Positions 33,757-42,634 of a stretch of 64,000 bases of DNA are shown here, one piece after another (positions within the stretch are counted from its first letter, which is position 1; each line of letters starts with the position of its first letter). Made by a program: the position numbers and the translations under genes. The notes beneath the pieces were generated by a model. It ran no database searches. It saw only the letters and a program-made list of their open reading frames with translations, and was not told the origin of the DNA. Source of the stretch: Candidatus Poribacteria bacterium (lineage in GTDB: Bacteria > Poribacteria > WGA-4E > WGA-3G); contig JAJECN010000042.1 in assembly GCA_022821965.1 (NCBI GenBank), forward strand, positions 26,822-90,821, given 5' to 3'.

Positions 33757-34812
33757 ATGCAAAAACCGATTCGCTTAGGACTAATTGGCTGTGGCGGAAT
33801 TGTACAAATCACACACGCCCGCGCCTATCGTGCCATCACAGACACCGTTCAGGTGACTGCCCTCGCAGATGTCGTTCCCGATAATCTGGAAAAGATCGGC
33901 GACCAGTTCAACGTCCCTACAGAAAACCGATACACAGACTACCGAGAGATGTTGGAAAACGCGGCACTTGATGTCGTGACGATTGCCACACCACATTCAC
34001 TTCACGCCGAACAGGTCATCGAAGCCGCGAACGCAGGCGTGGCAGTTATCTCCGAAAAACCGATGGCAACAACGCTGGAAGAAGCGGATACTATTCTGGA
34101 AGCAGTCCGCCGCAACGGCGTGCCTTACACGGTGGTACATAACTATATCTTCACTGCTGGGATGCGGGCAGCGATGACGGAACTGGATGCCCTCGGTGAA
34201 TCCCATTTCGGACGGAGTGCTGGGATGGGATTGAAACCTGCTGACTTCTCAGCGGATCACCCTACGCCTGCATTCGCATGGCGCGCCAGCAAAGCGAAAG
34301 GTGGTGGTTGTATCATCGACACGAGTTACCATGAAATCTACTCCGTCTGTACACTGATGCGATCCCCCGTGCGTTATGTTGAAGCACGGGTACAAACACT
34401 ACGGCTTGACATTGACGTTGACGACATCGCCATGCTGTTATGTGAACACGAAAATGGTGCTGTCACGACGGTTTCAGGCGCGTGGTGTGTGCCCGGTACG
34501 GATTCCGGCTGGTGTGAGATGCACGCTGAGCACGGTTCTCTACGGGTCAATCATCGCCACAACGTGGCAAATGCGCTCCGTCGTTTCACGAGGGCAGATG
34601 GGTGGCAACAGTTGGAACTCTCTGAATTTGACGAAGCCGAGCAGCAGGACGCGAGTGGACATGCCCGCTATTTCAAGGAGACCTTCAATGCGCTTGCGGC
34701 AGAGACAGCACTGCCAGTGCCTGCAGAGAAGGCGTATCACAATCTTGCGATTATTGAAGCAGCACGTAAAGCAACAACGGAACGTCGCGCCATTGAAATT
34801 CCACCACCATAG
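33757..34812 (+). CDS. Gfo/Idh/MocA-family oxidoreductase
   Basis: 351 residues from ATG 33757; the earlier ATG at 33727 lies inside the promoter. Motifs: LGLIGCGGIVQITHARAY, ISEKPMATTL and GGGCIIDTSYHEIYSVCTLM, all typical. An AAAGGAG site precedes the start. The substrate is unknown. It reads together with a small membrane-protein gene 16 bp downstream, an odd pairing for this family. Confidence 0.88.
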   Translation: MQKPIRLGLIGCGGIVQITHARAYRAITDTVQVTALADVVPDNLEKIGDQFNVPTENRYTDYREMLENAALDVVTIATPHSLHAEQVIEAANAGVAVISEKPMATTLEEADTILEAVRRNGVPYTVVHNYIFTAGMRAAMTELDALGESHFGRSAGMGLKPADFSADHPTPAFAWRASKAKGGGCIIDTSYHEIYSVCTLMRSPVRYVEARVQTLRLDIDVDDIAMLLCEHENGAVTTVSGAWCVPGTDSGWCEMHAEHGSLRVNHRHNVANALRRFTRADGWQQLELSEFDEAEQQDASGHARYFKETFNALAAETALPVPAEKAYHNLAIIEAARKATTERRAIEIPPP

Positions 34813-34828
34813 GAACAGAGGAGTTGAG

Positions 34829-35260
34829 ATGAAAAGAGGTCTATTATTTCACGCTTTGGTTGTTTTGACGTTAGGACTGAGTTTGAACATGTCCTTGCAT
34901 TGCTTAGCACAACAGAACCCGGTAGCCCTTGATGCAAAATCGGACGCTGAATACGATGCTGAAGATGACGTGAATACAACGTTGTGGCTTGCTGCCGGTG
35001 GAATTTTAGGTGTGGCGGGTAATCTTCCGCTCGGTGCTGTGGCTGTCGGTGGGGCTTACTTTTATCAACCCGTCCCACCTGCAGAGAGGCTCCTTGGCAA
35101 ACCCGCAGCATACGTCAGTGCTTATACAGATGCTTACAAGGCAAGCTCACGCAACCTGAGATTGAGTGCCGCCGCAAAGGGAGCGCTCGGCGGTGCGACT
35201 GTGTTCTGCCTATTAGGGATGATTAAGATAAAACCTTGGGCAGATTTTGTGGTCTGGTAA
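34829..35260 (+). CDS. Small exported protein with hydrophobic segments
   Basis: 143 residues from ATG 34829, after AGAGGAG. Residues 1-28 are a signal peptide (MKRGLLFHALVVLTLGLSLNMSLHCLAQ). An acidic stretch (DAKSDAEYDAEDDVNT) is followed by two hydrophobic segments (LAAGGILGVAGNLPLGAVAVGGAYF and GALGGATVFCLLGMI). No known domain recognised. The same frame is open far upstream, but that part overlaps the oxidoreductase gene and is not used. Confidence 0.65.
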   Translation: MKRGLLFHALVVLTLGLSLNMSLHCLAQQNPVALDAKSDAEYDAEDDVNTTLWLAAGGILGVAGNLPLGAVAVGGAYFYQPVPPAERLLGKPAAYVSAYTDAYKASSRNLRLSAAAKGALGGATVFCLLGMIKIKPWADFVVW

Positions 35261-35494
35261 TTTCAGTTTCCCTCAAACCCAATACGGGTCAATTTAGCGT
35301 GTTGATTCCTCAGAAAAACAACCGCCTCCCCTATCGGTAGGAGGGAATTCCGATTCCCGACTCTTTCCGGCTCCGATTCCCGATGCCTCAACTAATGGTG
35401 GTTGTATCATGTATATAATCCTGAAAATCCCAAAATCCTGTGAATCCTGATTCAGACAAGGCACACACTCGACATTGACCCGCTACGTTGTTAT

Positions 35495-35524
35495 AAAAAA
35501 AAGAGGCGAGTCCGAAGACTCGCC
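35495..35524 (-). terminator. Intrinsic terminator after the SelA-like gene
   Basis: A perfect 8-bp GC-rich stem GGCGAGTC/GACTCGCC (35505-35524) with a CGAA loop. Read on the minus strand, it is followed by TCTTTTTTTTAT. It lies 25 bp beyond the stop of the PLP enzyme gene. Confidence 0.85.
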
Positions 35525-35548
35525 ATCACACTTTAAAAGACGAAAACA

Positions 35549-36670
35549 CTATCCACGCAAGAGATGCCGCAACGCGTTTGCGATGATATCCTCTTCCCCC
35601 GCATTGAGAGTATAAGCATTAATCACAACGGTTTCTTTACCTTGCGTGTTCACTTTGATACGCGGCGTACCAGCATCCAATTCTTGAGCGACCTGCGCAG
35701 CATCTTTGCCGCTCTTAGCAGGGTCAAAGGTCACATGCAGATTCGAGAGCGTATGACTCTTTTCTTGGTAATGGACTTCGCACGACACACCATCGAGATT
35801 TTCGAGGTTTTCCGAAAGCACAGCATACCTTCCGTCCTGCTCCTTCGAGCGCACCTCATGGTTCGTCGATAGCCAGATATCAATGGCAGTCACCAACCCG
35901 ATAATCTCCTGCCGGTCTACCTTCATACCACGCCCAACAGGTCTCGGTCCGATGAACCCGTGCTTTCGTACGACTTCAATGAGATCCTTTCTTCCACAGA
36001 CGAACCCTGTAGAGTGCGGCGCATTGAAATACTTGCCACCGAAGCAGACGAGGTCGGCAGATTGGGCGTTCCGATAGAAGTACTCAAGCGGATAGATTTG
36101 AGAGGCAGCATCAGCAATCAGCGGTAAACCGTGCGCATGTGCAATCCCAATCGCCTCCTTTAACGGAACCGCGTTCCCTTGGTTGGGTTGGATGAGATAC
36201 GCGACTGCGGCTGTGTTCTCGCCGATAGCACTATCCAACATTTCCGCGGTGCATCCGTTTTCGTCACCGACAGATATGAGTTTACTCCCCGGAATTGTAA
36301 ACGCCCGGTCATAGGAGTAGTGTTGCATCTTCTGAAAAACGATTTCGTCCTTCAGTCCGGTGGTATCTGGAAGTTGTGCGCACTTGTCAGGGTCGTCTCC
36401 TGTCATAACCGCTGCGGATGCCAAGACGAGTGCGGCGTAGCATCCAGCTGTGATGTATGCGTCTTCAACCCCCAACTGTTCAGCGATGAATTGTCCCGAT
36501 TTTTCGAGCAATTCTTCCATTTCGACGTAACTTTCATCTGCTTGGCGCATTGCGTCTCGGACGGTTGCAGAGGGTGTAGAACCGCCGCGGACAGTTTGGT
36601 TGCCAGTCGCATTAATGACGGGTCGTGCGCCGAGTTTTTTGTAGACATTTCCCCAACCTGTATTCGCCAT
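35549..36670 (-). CDS. SelA/DgaE-like PLP-dependent enzyme
   Basis: 373 residues from ATG 36670, behind AAGGAGG; the reading to 36778 lacks a site. The fold-type I core has PVINATGNQTVRGGS, VEDAYITAGCYAALVLA, LIADAASQIYPL and the PLP Lys in CFGGKYFNAPHSTGF. This branch is annotated either as selenocysteine-synthase-like or as sugar-ammonia-lyase-like; it is too short and lacks context for selenocysteine synthesis, so a sugar-acid or amino-sugar lyase role is favoured. A strong terminator follows. Confidence 0.8.
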   Translation of the reverse strand: MANTGWGNVYKKLGARPVINATGNQTVRGGSTPSATVRDAMRQADESYVEMEELLEKSGQFIAEQLGVEDAYITAGCYAALVLASAAVMTGDDPDKCAQLPDTTGLKDEIVFQKMQHYSYDRAFTIPGSKLISVGDENGCTAEMLDSAIGENTAAVAYLIQPNQGNAVPLKEAIGIAHAHGLPLIADAASQIYPLEYFYRNAQSADLVCFGGKYFNAPHSTGFVCGRKDLIEVVRKHGFIGPRPVGRGMKVDRQEIIGLVTAIDIWLSTNHEVRSKEQDGRYAVLSENLENLDGVSCEVHYQEKSHTLSNLHVTFDPAKSGKDAAQVAQELDAGTPRIKVNTQGKETVVINAYTLNAGEEDIIANALRHLLRG

Positions 36671-36801
36671 GAGACAGCCTCCTTGTGTAGGGTTTCCCCA
36701 TAACTCAAACGAAAAAGCGTTAACGGTTTTGAACAAGGAATCTAAGCGTACTCTAACAGGAAAAATAGAATGCGTCAACCAATTTTCTACTGTATCCAGC
36801 C

Positions 36802-37752
36802 TTATAGAATCGTCAATTCATCTTCTTCACCACTCTCTTCTAAGACAACGCCTAATTCCTTCGCGACCGCACCGAACGCTTCGGATTGTGGTGATTCTGG
36901 ATGTCCAGCGACAATCGGCACGCCGATGTCACCCGCAGTACAGACCTCAGCATCAAGTGGAATCTGCCCCAAGAACGCCACGCCGAATCGTTCACTGGTG
37001 TTTTTACCACCATCCGCCCTAAAGATTTCCGTCTTTTCATTGCAGTGCGGACAGAGGAAATAACTCATGTTTTCAATGATGCCGAGGATAGGGACACCGA
37101 GGCGTTCAAACATCGCAACACCGCGTCGAACATCGGCGAGTGCGACATCTTGAGGGGTCGTAACAATGAGTGCACCGGTGAGCGGAAGTGCCTGCGTTAG
37201 AGAGAGTGCAACATCACCCGTCCCCGGCGGGAGATCGATAATCAGATAATCGAGTTCACCCCAGTCTACGTCACCGAGAAGTTGGCGAATGGCACCGTGT
37301 AACATCGGTCCCCGCCAGATCATCGCCTGCTCTTCGGGCACCATAAACCCAATCGACATGAGCTTAATGTCGTGCCGAACGAGCGGAATAATCTTACGTT
37401 CAGGACTCGTCTTCGGCTGTTCCTGAATACCCATCATTGTCGGGATACTGGGACCGTAGGCATCCGCATCCAGCAAACCAACTGCGCTCCCTGCACTCGC
37501 CAAGGAGATCGCGAGGTTGGTGGCGACAGTAGATTTTCCTACGCCGCCCTTTCCACTGGCAACCGCGATTTTATATTTGATATTTGGTAACGTTATATTC
37601 TGTTGTTGCTGCTGTGGCTGTGGGGTCGGTTGCCGGGGTTGCTGCCCAGAAATTTGCGCACCGCTAACGACTTGAAGTTCGGGATGTCCTTTCGTCGTAG
37701 AACTGGGCTGAGATTTTGGCTTCTCTTTCTCGCCTTTTTTTAAAAATCGCAT
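36802..37752 (-). CDS. apbC: Mrp/ApbC-type P-loop ATPase, iron-sulfur carrier
   Basis: 316 residues. Deviant Walker A GKGGVGKST and the YGPSIP, DLPPGTGDV and CPHC motifs identify an Mrp/NBP35 iron-sulfur cluster scaffold-carrier. The N-terminal 55 residues are a low-complexity linker rich in Pro and Gln (PTPQPQQQQQ) in place of the DUF59 domain often fused to Mrp. The C-terminus is acidic. The gene is monocistronic by spacing. It could supply clusters to the Rieske protein, though no link beyond co-presence exists. Confidence 0.9.
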   Translation of the reverse strand: MRFLKKGEKEKPKSQPSSTTKGHPELQVVSGAQISGQQPRQPTPQPQQQQQNITLPNIKYKIAVASGKGGVGKSTVATNLAISLASAGSAVGLLDADAYGPSIPTMMGIQEQPKTSPERKIIPLVRHDIKLMSIGFMVPEEQAMIWRGPMLHGAIRQLLGDVDWGELDYLIIDLPPGTGDVALSLTQALPLTGALIVTTPQDVALADVRRGVAMFERLGVPILGIIENMSYFLCPHCNEKTEIFRADGGKNTSERFGVAFLGQIPLDAEVCTAGDIGVPIVAGHPESPQSEAFGAVAKELGVVLEESGEEDELTIL

Positions 37753-37852
37753 ATCTACGCTCCTAATTGATTCGATTTTATTGACAAGGTTACAGATCTC
37801 GTCAGTGGAAGTGTACTGTGCTTATTAATGTTACGACACAACACAAAATAGT

Positions 37853-37882
37853 TTAACATTTTTTCTCGCAATTTTGTATAAT
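37853..37882 (+). promoter_or_regulatory. Sigma-70-type promoter for the ThuA-like gene
   Basis: TTAACA (37853-37858) and a perfect TATAAT (37877-37882), spacing 18 bp. The start of transcription would be near 37889, with a leader of about 85 nt. Confidence 0.5.
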
Positions 37883-37973
37883 ACCTATACCAGAAAGTGC
37901 GCGATTCCAAAACTTACCGATTTAATCAATCCCGATACGATCTCGCGTACCACAATAGCACAAAGGAGTTTTT

Positions 37974-38639
37974 ATGAACATTCTGATGTTACGCCATTCC
38001 GCTGGCTTCGAGCATTCCTACTTACCGAATGCAGAGGTGACGCTGAAGGAGATTGGCGCAGCAAACGGCTGGAACGTCACCACAACACACCGATGCGACC
38101 GGATTACGGCTGAAAACCTCGAAAATCAAGACATCCTCGCGTTCGCAACGACGGGTAACTTGCCCTTCAACGCTGCGCAAAAAGAGGCACTGCTGAGCTT
38201 CGTGCGCAACGGAAAAGCGTTCTTTGGCATTCATAACGCAACAGATACATGTTACGATTGGCCCGAATATGGCGAGATGCTCGGTGGTTATTTCGCTGGA
38301 CACCCGTGGCACGAAGAAGTGAACGTCATCGTTGAAGATAGCGACCATCCATCAACCCGTATGCTGGGGAGCAGTTTCAAAGTTGTTGACGAAATCTATA
38401 CGTTTAAAGAGTGGGATCGCTCTAAAACACACGTGCTGATGCGTTTGGACAACGACTCCATCGATCTCTCCCGCGGTAACCGAGAAGACCACGATTACGC
38501 GCTCGGCTGGTGCCACACCTACGGAAAGGGACGCGTGATGTACACCGCCTTGGGCCACCCCGACGCGCTCTGGAGCGAAAAATGGTTCCACGAACACATC
38601 ACGGGCTGCATCAAATGGGCAGGTGGACTCGAAGATTAG
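37974..38639 (+). CDS. ThuA-like protein (trehalose-utilisation family)
   Basis: 221 residues with the class I amidotransferase-like ThuA fold: ILMLRHSAGFEHS, ILAFATTGNLPF, GKAFFGIHNATDT and YTALGHPDALW. AAAGGAG precedes the ATG. ThuA family members act in sugar catabolism, often beside Gfo/Idh/MocA oxidoreductases, one of which lies convergently downstream. The active-site cysteine of true glutamine amidotransferases is missing, as is usual for ThuA. Confidence 0.85.
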   Translation: MNILMLRHSAGFEHSYLPNAEVTLKEIGAANGWNVTTTHRCDRITAENLENQDILAFATTGNLPFNAAQKEALLSFVRNGKAFFGIHNATDTCYDWPEYGEMLGGYFAGHPWHEEVNVIVEDSDHPSTRMLGSSFKVVDEIYTFKEWDRSKTHVLMRLDNDSIDLSRGNREDHDYALGWCHTYGKGRVMYTALGHPDALWSEKWFHEHITGCIKWAGGLED

Positions 38640-38689
38640 TCAGCAGTCAGCGGTCAGCCATCAGATTTTTAGACATCACCCATTAACAC
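38640..38689. repeat. CTGAT-type intergenic repeat
   Basis: CAGCAGTCAGCGGTCAGCC followed by ATCAGATTTTTAGACATCACC directly after the ThuA stop, worded like the gaps at 7526 and 19237. Confidence 0.4.
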
Positions 38690-38792
38690 GTAGGTTGGGT
38701 TGAACGAAACTGAGGATCCCAATATTGACAACCCAAATACACCTCAACCATAATACAGGTTGTATGTCATTGATGACACAGTGAAACCCAAC
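38690..38792 (+). repeat. Repeat family C, interrupted copy
   Basis: GTAGGTTGGGTTGAACG (38690-38706) and GTGAAACCCAAC (38781-38792) are separated by about 75 bp of other sequence. They are the half-sites that abut in the compact copy at 51211-51242. Confidence 0.6.
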
Positions 38793-38825
38793 TTTATACC
38801 GCGAGATCTCCGCTGCTTCGCCACG

Positions 38826-38909
38826 AAATATAAACACCCCACCGCCGCTGGCGAGGATTGTATCCTCGCCCTTGCGTCGGCGTATAGATAATTACGGGTT
38901 TTACTATTA
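38826..38909 (-). repeat. Repeat family B, reverse copy
   Basis: Read leftward it begins TAATAGTAAAACCCGTAATTA and contains GGCGAGGATACAATCCTCGCC, matching the copy at 47832-47950 for its first 65 bp or so. The far end is not recognisable. Confidence 0.55.
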
Positions 38910-38913
38910 TGGA

Positions 38914-39915
38914 TTAACTCGATATAACCCCCGTAGCGCGCAGAAGCGTTTCCTGCACCAGCAACTCATGTGATACTGGACGATCAGGCGGTTGGGTCCC
39001 TGCAAGGGTCGCTAAAAACGCGTCAAGCTCAAGCCCATAAGTGCGTTGACGGCTTTCACCATCTATTTCAACAATCTGTTCCCCTTCCGAATATCCCTCC
39101 TTCGCTGTGTTCAAACAGAGACGAATCTTCAACCCCGGCTCAAACGGTTCTACGATAATGGCACTCCCTTCACTCCCATAGACTTCAAAACGGCGCGCAA
39201 CCGGCCTCGGTTCCAAAGCAGAAATTGAGATAAACGCCATCGCTTTTTCAAATTCATACACAGTCAGGGTATTATCTTTGAAAGGTTCAACCGAGCCACC
39301 ATCGTTTCGGAGGAAAGAAGTCACCTTTTCCGGTCGTCCGAGTAGCCAGAGCACCTGGTCGAGTACATGTCCACCCAGATCGAAAAAGATACCGCCAATG
39401 TGATGGCTGATACGTGTACGCGATTCGTGAGAAATATTGGTTGACATGTGTGCACGAACGGAAAAAACGTCCCCCAAAAAACCGGATTTCACCCACTCAG
39501 CAACCTGCCTAAAGGCGGAGTGATATCTTAGCATATAGCCCATCTGGACGTGTAGCGATTTTTCTTGGGCGGTGCTAATGACACGCTGCCACTGCTCCCA
39601 GTTTTCGCCAGCGGGTTTGTCGTACCAGACGTGTTTACCTGCGTTAACAATCTGTTCAGTCTGATCGAGACTTTCGGCGTTGTTGCCTTCCGAAGCGATT
39701 GCGACAATGGTATCATCGCTGAGCATTTCCTCGGCATCGTCATACCAGTGGACATCGGCAAATGTGACTTCGCCGGACTGGTGTTTTTCGCGTTGTTGTG
39801 CGTCGGGTTCAAACACACCCGCGACTTCAACATCGGGATTCACAAGCATTGCCTGCATCTTGCCCCGCGCGTGTCCGTGTTTCGTTCCGTATTGTGCCAT
39901 CCGTATTTTCGCCAT
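38914..39915 (-). CDS. Gfo/Idh/MocA-family oxidoreductase, divergent Rossmann motif
   Basis: 333 residues. The N-terminus reads RMAQYGTKHGHARG instead of the usual GxGGxG. The EKP equivalent is WYDKPAGENW, and GGIFFDLGGHVLDQVLWLLG holds the catalytic His-Asp region. This divergent branch is common in sugar-degrading bacteria of this type. NAD(P) binding is probably retained. It converges with the ThuA-like gene on the other strand, with family-C and family-B repeats in the gap. Confidence 0.82.
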   Translation of the reverse strand: MAKIRMAQYGTKHGHARGKMQAMLVNPDVEVAGVFEPDAQQREKHQSGEVTFADVHWYDDAEEMLSDDTIVAIASEGNNAESLDQTEQIVNAGKHVWYDKPAGENWEQWQRVISTAQEKSLHVQMGYMLRYHSAFRQVAEWVKSGFLGDVFSVRAHMSTNISHESRTRISHHIGGIFFDLGGHVLDQVLWLLGRPEKVTSFLRNDGGSVEPFKDNTLTVYEFEKAMAFISISALEPRPVARRFEVYGSEGSAIIVEPFEPGLKIRLCLNTAKEGYSEGEQIVEIDGESRQRTYGLELDAFLATLAGTQPPDRPVSHELLVQETLLRATGVISS

Positions 39916-40032
39916 ATTTTATCTCCCCAAAATCCGAGTTTGGTAATGTGGTGTTATATGGCTATTATATGGACATCAGATTGAGTGTCAAGGAAATATT
40001 CAGCAAATCAGGTGTTCCGGCGTAAACGAAGT

Positions 40033-40584
40033 CTAAAGCAACTCTTGTACATTTTTACTCCTAATGAAAAAGAATGGCAGCCCGCGGAGGAGGCAGAACC
40101 CAACGGCGATGGTGGCAAGTATGAGACTTCCTTGTTCCAAGGCAGGGGTTTTGAATAAACTTGTGCTTGCAAGACTTGTGAAGGCTAACATTTTGGTGAG
40201 GCCCGAAAAGGCACGACTGATGCGTGAGCGCGTGAGGGCGTGTGTCCATCCGCTTTCTGGATATCCAAAATACCGTTGCAAGGCATCTGTGATAAATCCC
40301 CGTGCCATAACAACGATAGGCATCCATAACGGGAGGTGTCCTGTCGTAGTAAAATAAATCCAAAAAGTGTTTTCGATGATTCTGTCTGCGACAGTATCAA
40401 GAACTTCGCCGAGTTTCGATGTCTCGTTGCGTCTGCGGGCAATATATCCATCAACGCCATCCAGCGCGAAGATAAGCGCAATAGTCGCAATCAACCCCAT
40501 ATCCAGTATGTGATGTGTGCCAAATAGGACAATAACGGCAAAGGTTAACAACAGACGGCAGAGCGTTATGGTGTTTGCAATCAT
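40033..40584 (-). CDS. CDP-alcohol phosphatidyltransferase family protein
   Basis: 183 residues, with four to five membrane segments. The full motif D-x2-D-G-x2-A-R-x8-G-x3-D-x3-D appears as DGVDGYIARR...KLGEVLDTVAD. It joins a CDP-activated lipid or alcohol to an alcohol acceptor in the membrane. It is the last gene of the leftward run starting with the cysteine-rich protein, 22 bp after the STT3-like gene. It might make a lipid used with the glycosyltransferase, but that is inference. Confidence 0.87.
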   Translation of the reverse strand: MIANTITLCRLLLTFAVIVLFGTHHILDMGLIATIALIFALDGVDGYIARRRNETSKLGEVLDTVADRIIENTFWIYFTTTGHLPLWMPIVVMARGFITDALQRYFGYPESGWTHALTRSRISRAFSGLTKMLAFTSLASTSLFKTPALEQGSLILATIAVGFCLLRGLPFFFIRSKNVQELL

Positions 40585-40606
40585 GGGTCGGGGTTACAAA
40601 CCCCTC

Positions 40607-42628
40607 CTACGGTTCTGTTGCGAGATATTTCGGATTTGACTGGATGTCCGATGGATAGTGAATCTCCCATACCTTGACTTCTGTCTCCATGAAATCATCC
40701 GTCGGGTAGACAGGAACAAACGCCTCGCTCAACTCACCTTGTAGAAATACTTCCGGCGGTTGCCATTGCGTTAGCATGAGATGAGTTGCACCGTGGGTTT
40801 TCAGAAACTCCAACGCCGCTTGTGCCTCGGTGGTATCGCTGACATGTGTGTTGTAGAGATGGATCCAGTGTTGGATGTAATGGTCCTGATCAATAACGGT
40901 TTTGACACCACCGAGGACGTTCAGTTGACTCCCATAACTCCACCCGGCGGCGACGATTGCCGTGTTTTGCAGTTCCGTTTTCATCCACGCGAACGCCTTG
41001 GTAACCGGAGCATCTCCGGGCGTAGCTCGGCGCATCCGTGTTGCAGCGAAAACGGAGCGTTGTGCGTGTTCCCCAGCGGGTTTCCAGTACATAAGGCAAG
41101 CAACGATAACGACAGCCATAACGACTTTTATGACACGCAACGGCAACCGTTCTCTGACATCTGCGCTGAGGAATTGGGCGTTTTTGAGGTTTTCAGTTAT
41201 ATAGATGCCGACGCGGCGTATCAAGTCAGTAGTAAGGAAGGCAATCGGAAGTCCAATAAAGAAGTCATACCGTTTCGCATCACGCGAAAGTGCCACCCAC
41301 AACAAAAACCAGATAGCCATCGCAACATAAACGAGTTCATGTTTCGGTGATTCGCGCTGTCGCCATGCGATGAAAAGGAGCACAAGAGAAATGCCTGCAA
41401 GCGATATGAAAAAGAGAATGTCGCCTCCGGACGCGCCTAAAAGCGTCTCAAGTCGCGCTTGAAAAAAGGTGGTGAGCATAAACAAGAATATAAACACGGC
41501 TAACACCGTACCGCTGTTCCTCCAGAAATGGATGCCGATCCTGATGAATCCCAGACTTCCCAAGAAAAAGAGACTACCGTATCGGAATACCCAATACCTA
41601 TAATCCGGCGTGTCAAGTTCGCCCACGGTTTGCATGAGTTGGTTTTGACTTAGAGGGACGGTGGTGCTGGCGAAGGTGTCCAATTGTATCCAAACGTACC
41701 CGAGGGCAAGCACAAAACCCGCAAGCACTAACCCAAGAGACAGATTTCTGGTGTGTGGACGGAATTGGTCTGCAAGCGATGATTTTGTGATTAGAAAGTG
41801 TCGGAGGGCTCGAATCCCTAATAGGACGAGCGGTGGTATCAACACAAAGGCAAAGAGGTGCGTTGTGAAACCCACTCCACTCCGATAAGCAGGCGATGCA
41901 AGGTAAAGTGTTGGCACAAAGGTACACACCCAGAGGGCATATAACCGTAAGCCTTCCTCCTTTTCAGATGTGAGGAATTTCCAGAGTTCCACACAAAGAA
42001 TAATACTGAGGAAAACACCGAAACCTTCCCAACTCATACCGCCGAGAAAGACGGTAAAGCCACTAATAAGTGTCCACAAAAGTCGGCTGCGCGGGCGTTG
42101 TGCTTGTAGAGATACGAGATAAGTTGTGACGGCGAGTATGCCGAGCATGAGACACCAGCTGTCCCTATCGCTGAAGCCAGCGGCACTGCGTTCAACAACA
42201 CCGGGGAGGGTTGCTAAAAATATACCAACGATGTTTGAAAAAAGCAATCCAAAGGTCCGATAAAGGAAGAAGTAAAGCACACCCAACCCCAACACAAAAC
42301 AGACAGCAGGCGAAAACAAGGAGACTTGATAGAGAGAAACATTGGGAAAGAGAACTGTTATTGCTTTGTGCGTGTAAGCGACGGCGTAAGCATACGCAGT
42401 CATGCTTTGTCCATAGTCTCTGCCGAGCGGTAGCCAGCGATGCATATCCCGCGCCGGCAGCCTACCCTCTTCAGACACGGTTTGTGCTTGCCAATAGTGG
42501 AGATACGGATCGTTTCCCGTAAATTGTCCTTCCGGAATGTTCGGAACACCTTGAATCCGAATCCAGAAGGCGATAATAAGAATAGCACCCAAGAGTGCCA
42601 AAGGTATTAGTTTTTGTAGAAGTTTCAT
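40607..42628 (-). CDS. STT3/AglB/PglB-type oligosaccharyltransferase
   Basis: 673 residues: about 12-13 membrane segments, then a short soluble C-terminal domain. Motifs fit STT3: GNDPYLHY (Asp40, first acidic motif), GFSDRDSW (154-156, second acidic motif), TVGE (334-337, TIxE/SVSE-like), SRDAKRYDFF (448-457) and GWSYG (562-566) in place of WWDYG, with the central Asp changed to Ser. It would move a lipid-linked glycan to Asn in an exported protein. This family is rare in bacteria. Start ATG lies 6 bp after the permease stop, so it is coupled. Donor and acceptor are unknown. Confidence 0.78.
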   Translation of the reverse strand: MKLLQKLIPLALLGAILIIAFWIRIQGVPNIPEGQFTGNDPYLHYWQAQTVSEEGRLPARDMHRWLPLGRDYGQSMTAYAYAVAYTHKAITVLFPNVSLYQVSLFSPAVCFVLGLGVLYFFLYRTFGLLFSNIVGIFLATLPGVVERSAAGFSDRDSWCLMLGILAVTTYLVSLQAQRPRSRLLWTLISGFTVFLGGMSWEGFGVFLSIILCVELWKFLTSEKEEGLRLYALWVCTFVPTLYLASPAYRSGVGFTTHLFAFVLIPPLVLLGIRALRHFLITKSSLADQFRPHTRNLSLGLVLAGFVLALGYVWIQLDTFASTTVPLSQNQLMQTVGELDTPDYRYWVFRYGSLFFLGSLGFIRIGIHFWRNSGTVLAVFIFLFMLTTFFQARLETLLGASGGDILFFISLAGISLVLLFIAWRQRESPKHELVYVAMAIWFLLWVALSRDAKRYDFFIGLPIAFLTTDLIRRVGIYITENLKNAQFLSADVRERLPLRVIKVVMAVVIVACLMYWKPAGEHAQRSVFAATRMRRATPGDAPVTKAFAWMKTELQNTAIVAAGWSYGSQLNVLGGVKTVIDQDHYIQHWIHLYNTHVSDTTEAQAALEFLKTHGATHLMLTQWQPPEVFLQGELSEAFVPVYPTDDFMETEVKVWEIHYPSDIQSNPKYLATEP

Positions 42629-42634
42629 TTCTTT

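Noticed and set aside
34376..34828. Upstream part of the frame of the small exported protein
   Set aside because: It overlaps the oxidoreductase gene in another frame; the signal peptide and ribosome site place the real start at 34829.
35323..35345. CCTCC...GGAGG hairpin after the small exported protein gene
   Set aside because: No T-tract follows, so it was not called a terminator.
41795..41815. GGGCTCGAATCCC, like a tRNA T-arm
   Set aside because: No cloverleaf could be built around it and it lies inside the STT3-like gene.
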